From NCBI GenBank assembly GCA_002686295.1, contig NZBB01000049.1:1-17470 (forward strand): a stretch of 17,470 nucleotides of DNA. Direction: 5' to 3'. This document shows positions 14,932 to 17,470 of this stretch, in pieces (position 1 is the stretch's first letter; each line of letters begins with the position of its first letter). The DNA comes from Candidatus Woesearchaeota archaeon. Its GTDB lineage: Archaea; Nanobdellota; Nanobdellia; Woesearchaeales; GCA-2686295. The position numbers and the translations under genes are program-made. The notes beneath the pieces are model-generated. The model was not told the origin of the DNA and did not search any database. It saw only the letters and a program-made list of their open reading frames with translations.

Positions 14932-15427
14932 GATACAAACAATTATAGACGGAAAAAAGCTTGAATATGAAGGATTATTTGAGCCAAAAGAACTATATAC
15001 TGTAATAGATCAAGAAATGCAACAACATGGTTTTGACAAAAATGAAGTGTTGAATTCTGAACATGTATATCAAAACTCAAAACAACTAGAAATGGTCCTT
15101 CGCCCATACAAAAAACTATCAGACTACGTAAAAGTTGAAATAAAAATTAAGATAACAGCTAAGAATTTGAAAAACGTCGAAATAAAGAAAAAAGGGCTTA
15201 CAAAAAAGTTCTACAAAGGAAACATAGAAATTATCTTCACATCCTATTTAATAACAGATTATGAAAATTCATGGGAAATGAAACCATTCTACTATTTTAT
15301 GAGAATGATAATGGACAAATTCATATATAAAAACTATATAGACGAAGCAAAAAGCGAAATAATAACAATAACAAACGGCTTGTACGAAGAAATAAGATCA
15401 TATCTAAATATGCACCGATACTACTAA
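14924..15427 (+). CDS. Unknown cytoplasmic protein B of an overlapping pair
   Basis: 167 aa; ATG at 14924 lies in the last codons of protein A (8-bp overlap, translational coupling likely). The parts correspond to protein A in order: an N-terminal LEYEGLFEPKELYTVI motif, a charged region, a beta-rich middle (DYVKVEIKIKITAKN, then KGNIEIIFTSYLITD) and a helical C-terminus ending in the aromatic NMHRYY. No cysteines, no membrane segment and no known catalytic motif. The pair is an independent transcription unit between aCPSF1 and a tRNA gene, giving no functional clue. Confidence 0.8.
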   Translation: MAEIQTIIDGKKLEYEGLFEPKELYTVIDQEMQQHGFDKNEVLNSEHVYQNSKQLEMVLRPYKKLSDYVKVEIKIKITAKNLKNVEIKKKGLTKKFYKGNIEIIFTSYLITDYENSWEMKPFYYFMRMIMDKFIYKNYIDEAKSEIITITNGLYEEIRSYLNMHRYY

Positions 15428-15444
15428 TTCTTAGTTTTAGCGAT

Positions 15445-15453
15445 AATTATAAA
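15445..15453 (+). promoter_or_regulatory. TATA box of the tRNA-Ser gene
   Basis: AATTATAAA lies about 30-35 bp before the tRNA 5' end at 15481, matching archaeal stable-RNA promoters. A T7 tract at 15464-15470 between the box and the tRNA could also end the upstream transcript. Confidence 0.55.
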
Positions 15454-15501
15454 AACAAAACACTTTTTTTCTAAAAACATGCCACGGTCGCATAACCTGG
15501 T

Positions 15502-15544
15502 ACATTTGAATGTAAAACTAAAAGTTCTGCAACAAATGCAGGAG
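15502..15544 (+). other. 43-nt tRNA intron in the D loop (position 20/21) with full BHB
   Basis: The central 4-bp helix is CCTG (15496-15499) with CAGG (15539-15542). The 5' bulge is GT|A (15500-15502) and the 3' bulge AG|A (15543-15545), each 3 nt and cut at the equivalent place. The intron-side helix is a perfect 6 bp, CATTTG (15503-15508) with CAAATG (15533-15538). On the exon side A15495-T15546 and A15494-T15547 can pair. This meets the strict archaeal BHB rule and fixes the junctions. Confidence 0.92.
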
Positions 15545-15590
15545 ATTGCGCAAGACTGGAAATCTTGTCCTTACGGATTCCCGGTTCAAA

Positions 15591-15766
15591 ACAACGGTTT
15601 CGGCCATTGACGACGAAGTTAGACATTTCGCTTCGCTTCAACCAAAAGATATCAAAAATAAGAAAACAGTTTCAACCATTGACGCAAAGAAATGAATTGT
15701 TCATTCCTGAACGACGAAGCAAATTTTCTTGTTTCACTCGTCAAGCATGCGAATCATTGATGAAAG
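15591..15766 (+). other. 176-nt tRNA intron in the T loop (position 59/60) with relaxed BHB
   Basis: The exon-side helix is the T stem CCCGG/CCGGG. The central 4-bp helix is TTCA (15585-15588) with TGAA (15761-15764). The bulges are AA|A (15589-15591) and AG|T (15765-15767), both 3 nt. The intron-side helix next to the bulge is weak, so this is a relaxed form, but TTCG/CGAA (15599-15602/15750-15753) and TTGACGA/TCGTCAA (15607-15613/15738-15744) can close the intron further in. No plausible protein is encoded. Confidence 0.88.
15593..15684 (+). repeat. Imperfect direct repeat inside the T-loop intron
   Basis: 15593-15612 and 15665-15684 match at 17 of 20 bases (AACRGTTTCRRCCATTGACG). CATTGA recurs a third time at 15755-15760, just before the 3' splice site, giving spacings of 73 and 77 nt. 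ACGACGAAG is also repeated, at 15610-15618 and 15711-15719. Confidence 0.75.
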
Positions 15767-15803
15767 TCCGGGCCGTGGCGCCTATTCAAAAAAAAACAAA
15801 ATA

Positions 15804-15811
15804 TTTATAAA
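15804..15811 (+). promoter_or_regulatory. TATA box of the L1-L10 operon
   Basis: TTTATAAA here predicts a start near 15830 and a leader of about 48 nt before L1, long by the standards of this window. Confidence 0.55.
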
Positions 15812-15845
15812 AAACTCGGATTTCACACCTATAAACCCGTATTTA

Positions 15846-15875
15846 CTACATAGAAAGTATATACTGTAGGAGGGA
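15846..15875 (+). promoter_or_regulatory. L1 leader hairpin overlapping the ribosome site (candidate L1 autoregulation)
   Basis: CTACA (15846-15850) pairs with TGTAG (15865-15869), which runs into the Shine-Dalgarno GGAGGG (15869-15874). The inner part is an asymmetric unpaired TAGAAA on the 5' side plus a short GT/AC stem. Archaeal L1 proteins are known to repress their own mRNA by binding an rRNA-like hairpin with an asymmetric loop. The match here is by position and shape only. Confidence 0.35.
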
Positions 15876-15879
15876 AAAA

Positions 15880-16527
15880 ATGGATAAAAAAAACATTTCA
15901 GAAATTTTAAAAAAATTAAAAGAAGACTCCAAAAAAAGAAATTTCTCTCAAACAATTGATTTGATAGTAACGCTTAAAGACTTAAATCTAAAAAATCCTG
16001 AAGAACAAGTTGATTTCTTTGTAACATTACATCATCAAACTGGGAAAAAAATTAGTGTTTGTGCATTTGTTGGAGCAGAACTTGCTGATGAATGTAAAAA
16101 AGTTTGCGATGAAACTATTACTCAAGCACAATTTAATAGTTTTAAAGACAAGAAAAAAGCAAAAGCACTAGCAAGAAAACATGATTTTTTCATAGCACAA
16201 GGAGACTTAATGAATAAAGTGGCGACAGTATTTGGAAGAACTCTCGGTCCTGTCGGAAAGATGCCAAATCCAAAAGCAGGTGCAATCATAGTTGCAAAAC
16301 CACAAATAAAGCCTTTATATGAAAAACTCCAAAAAACAACCCATATAACTGCTAAAAAACAACCAGTAATTCACTCAATTGTTGGTAAAGAAGACCAACC
16401 AGAAAAACAAATCATTGATAACATCATATATTTATACAATCAATTAATACATCATCTTCCTAAAGAAAAGAATAATATAAACAAGACATTGTTAAAACTA
16501 ACTATGAGCAAACCAATCAATATCTGA
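15880..16527 (+). CDS. rpl1: Ribosomal protein L1 (uL1)
   Basis: 215 aa, the usual archaeal length. It forms the L1 stalk of the large subunit and, in archaea, also represses its own operon. The signature GRTLGPVGKMPNPKAGAI lies at about 118-135 and the second-domain motifs (KISVCAFVGAELADECKKV) at about 56-74. The N-terminal QTIDLIVTLKDLNLKNPEEQVD strand is typical of archaeal/eukaryotic L1. GGAGGG precedes the ATG by 5 nt. The L10 gene starts 2 bp after its stop. Confidence 0.97.
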   Translation: MDKKNISEILKKLKEDSKKRNFSQTIDLIVTLKDLNLKNPEEQVDFFVTLHHQTGKKISVCAFVGAELADECKKVCDETITQAQFNSFKDKKKAKALARKHDFFIAQGDLMNKVATVFGRTLGPVGKMPNPKAGAIIVAKPQIKPLYEKLQKTTHITAKKQPVIHSIVGKEDQPEKQIIDNIIYLYNQLIHHLPKEKNNINKTLLKLTMSKPINI

Positions 16528-16529
16528 AA

Positions 16530-17470
16530 ATGACACATGTAGCGCAATACAAAAAAGATAAAGTGAAGGAATTCACGAAATTAATAGATGACAATCCTAT
16601 AATAGGTATTGTGAATATGATGAACCTTCCTGCAAAACAATTGCAGAACATGCGAGAAAGATTAAGAGAAAAAGTCATTATCAGAATGACTAAGAAGAGA
16701 CTTATCAAAATAGCTATTAAAAACAGCAAGAAAGAAAACATTGCAAAGCTTAAAGACTACCTAAAAGGAATGCCTGCAATGCTCTTTACAAAAGAAAATC
16801 CTTTCTCATTATTCTCAACACTTAAGAAAAATAAATCAAAAGCACCTATAAGTGCAGGACAAACAGCTCCAAACGATATAATTGTTCCTGCTGGAAAAAC
16901 GAATTTTGCACCTGGACCAGTAATTGGTGAACTAGGAGGATTTGGAATAATAACTGCTGTTGAAGACGGCAAAATAGCAATTAAAGAAGATAAAGTGGTT
17001 GCTAAAGAAGGAGATGTTGTTGACAATAAACTTGCAGGACTGCTTCAAAGATTGGGAGTTAAACCAATGGAAGTAGGCTTAAACTTGGTTGCAGTATTTG
17101 AAAAAGGAGAAATACTAACAAAAGAAGTGCTGGATATTGACGAAGATGCTTATAGAAAAGACTTTAGAGAAGCTGCAAAAATGGCCTTTAATCTGGCTTT
17201 CAATTCAGGTTATCCAACAGAAGAAACAATTATCCTGCTTATTCAAAAAGCATCTTCTGAAAGCAAAAGTTTAGCATTAGAAGCCAATTTGCTTACTGAT
17301 GAAACAGTTGGCAACTTACTTTCAAAAGCTGAAAGTCAAGCTGAAAGTCTTAACTCCAAGCTAGATATAAAGGTTGATGAAGAGAAAAAAGAAGAAATAA
17401 AAACAGAAGAAAAACCAAAAGAAAAAACAACAACAGAACCTACAAAAACAGAAGAAACAACAACAGAAGA
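16530..17470 (+). CDS. rpl10: Ribosomal protein L10 (uL10/P0), partial at window end
   Basis: 313 complete codons run to the window edge without a stop. It is the base of the ribosomal stalk that binds L12 dimers and 23S rRNA. The N-terminal rRNA-binding domain (MTHVAQYKKDKVKEFTKLID, then RLREKVIIRMTKKRLIKIAI) is followed by the archaeal insertion domain (about 108-180; PISAGQTAPNDIIVPAGKT, FAPGPVIGELGGFGI) and the helical spine for L12 binding (about 208-280). The charged tail starts at about 281 and is identical over 92 bases to the start of the window. Joined to 93-168, the gene would end after 338 aa. The start at 16530 is 2 bp after the L1 stop, without a ribosome site. Confidence 0.96.
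   Translation, partial: MTHVAQYKKDKVKEFTKLIDDNPIIGIVNMMNLPAKQLQNMRERLREKVIIRMTKKRLIKIAIKNSKKENIAKLKDYLKGMPAMLFTKENPFSLFSTLKKNKSKAPISAGQTAPNDIIVPAGKTNFAPGPVIGELGGFGIITAVEDGKIAIKEDKVVAKEGDVVDNKLAGLLQRLGVKPMEVGLNLVAVFEKGEILTKEVLDIDEDAYRKDFREAAKMAFNLAFNSGYPTEETIILLIQKASSESKSLALEANLLTDETVGNLLSKAESQAESLNSKLDIKVDEEKKEEIKTEEKPKEKTTTEPTKTEETTTE
17379..17470. repeat. 92-bp terminal direct repeat, right copy
   Basis: Identical to 1-92 and in the same L10 frame; see the left copy. The unique sequence before it (17378 and earlier) has no counterpart at the left end because the window begins there. Confidence 0.95.

Larger units (their letters stand above)
15481..15780 (+). tRNA. tRNA-Ser(GGA) interrupted by two introns (D loop and T loop)
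   Basis: Exons are 15481-15501, 15545-15590 and 15767-15780; the joined RNA is 81 nt. The acceptor GCCACGG pairs fully with CCGTGGC (15773-15779), with discriminator G at 15780. D stem GCA (15490-15492) pairs with TGC (15547-15549). Anticodon stem CAAGA/TCTTG (15551-15555/15563-15567) holds loop CTGGAAA, anticodon GGA. The variable arm is 15568-15579 with TCC/GGA stem, as expected of a class II tRNA. T stem CCCGG (15580-15584) pairs with CCGGG (15768-15772). Long variable arm, G73 and anticodon all say serine. CCA is not encoded (CCT follows). The introns sit at positions 20/21 and 59/60, not at the usual 37/38. Removal needs the archaeal splicing endonuclease acting on both BHB motifs. Confidence 0.93.

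Noticed and set aside
15593..15760. CRISPR-like repeats
   Set aside because: The copies are only two or three, diverged, unevenly spaced and inside a tRNA intron.
15591..15766. Box C/D sRNA or homing endonuclease in the T-loop intron
   Set aside because: TTGATGA at 15757 resembles a C box and CTGA at 15707 a D box, but the order is wrong for a linear RNA and the distance too long for a circular one. No LAGLIDADG motif exists.
15565..15810. 81-aa ORF across the 3' part of the tRNA and the T-loop intron
   Set aside because: It starts inside the tRNA anticodon stem and runs through the T arm and acceptor; composition is unlike a real protein and there is no start signal. The tRNA explains the sequence.
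16757..17026. Minus-strand 89-aa ORF opposite L10
   Set aside because: Fully inside the conserved L10 coding region.
1..17470. The closed molecule as an ordinary plasmid or virus
   Set aside because: No replication initiator, partition, integrase, capsid or portal gene is present, and the cargo is housekeeping. The end identity is reported as a finding instead.

Overview
This is an AT-rich archaeal sequence. The archaeal assignment rests on several features: class III (archaeal-type) prepilins, a 20S proteasome beta subunit, the KH/beta-CASP termination nuclease aCPSF1 (FttA), archaeal-type ribosomal proteins L1 and L10, TATA-box promoters about 25-30 bp before many starts, and a tRNA interrupted by introns with bulge-helix-bulge (BHB) signals. 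The low GC, very tight gene packing and the kind of small hypothetical proteins suggest a DPANN lineage (Woesearchaeota/Pacearchaeota-like). That placement is inference, not shown by the sequence.

Layout. 1-168 is the C-terminal tail of ribosomal protein L10. 169-330 (minus) is a 53-aa coiled-coil protein missed by length cut-offs. 410-2863 holds a secreted Cys-rich protein and two single-TM, pilin-like surface proteins. 2918-8414 is a tight five-gene operon: a winged-helix-like protein, a 551-aa coiled-coil repeat protein, a secretion ATPase and two single-domain platform membrane proteins. 8500-11775 encodes three class III prepilins (the last with a repeat-built C-terminal extension) and a secreted adhesin with GIGT repeats. 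Together 410-11775 reads as one type IV pilus/adhesin locus. No prepilin peptidase gene is present. 11838-14370 is proteasome beta plus aCPSF1. 14407-15427 is an overlapping pair of unknown, apparently paralogous proteins. 15481-15780 is a tRNA-Ser(GGA) split by two non-canonical introns. 15880-17470 is L1 followed by L10, which runs off the end.

The most notable observations are two. (1) The tRNA-Ser(GGA) gene carries a 43-nt intron in the D loop and a 176-nt intron in the T loop, and no intron in the anticodon loop. Both introns fit BHB splice rules. The long one is built of degenerate repeats with a period of about 75 nt. (2) The first 92 and last 92 bases of the window are identical and lie in the same frame of L10. 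Joining the ends gives a 17,378-bp circle with a complete 338-aa L10. Since the circle carries essential chromosomal genes, it is more likely an assembly closure or a tandem duplication than a plasmid, but it should be tested.

Pilins, adhesin, proteasome beta and L1 have clear Shine-Dalgarno sequences; most other genes have short or absent leaders or are translationally coupled.
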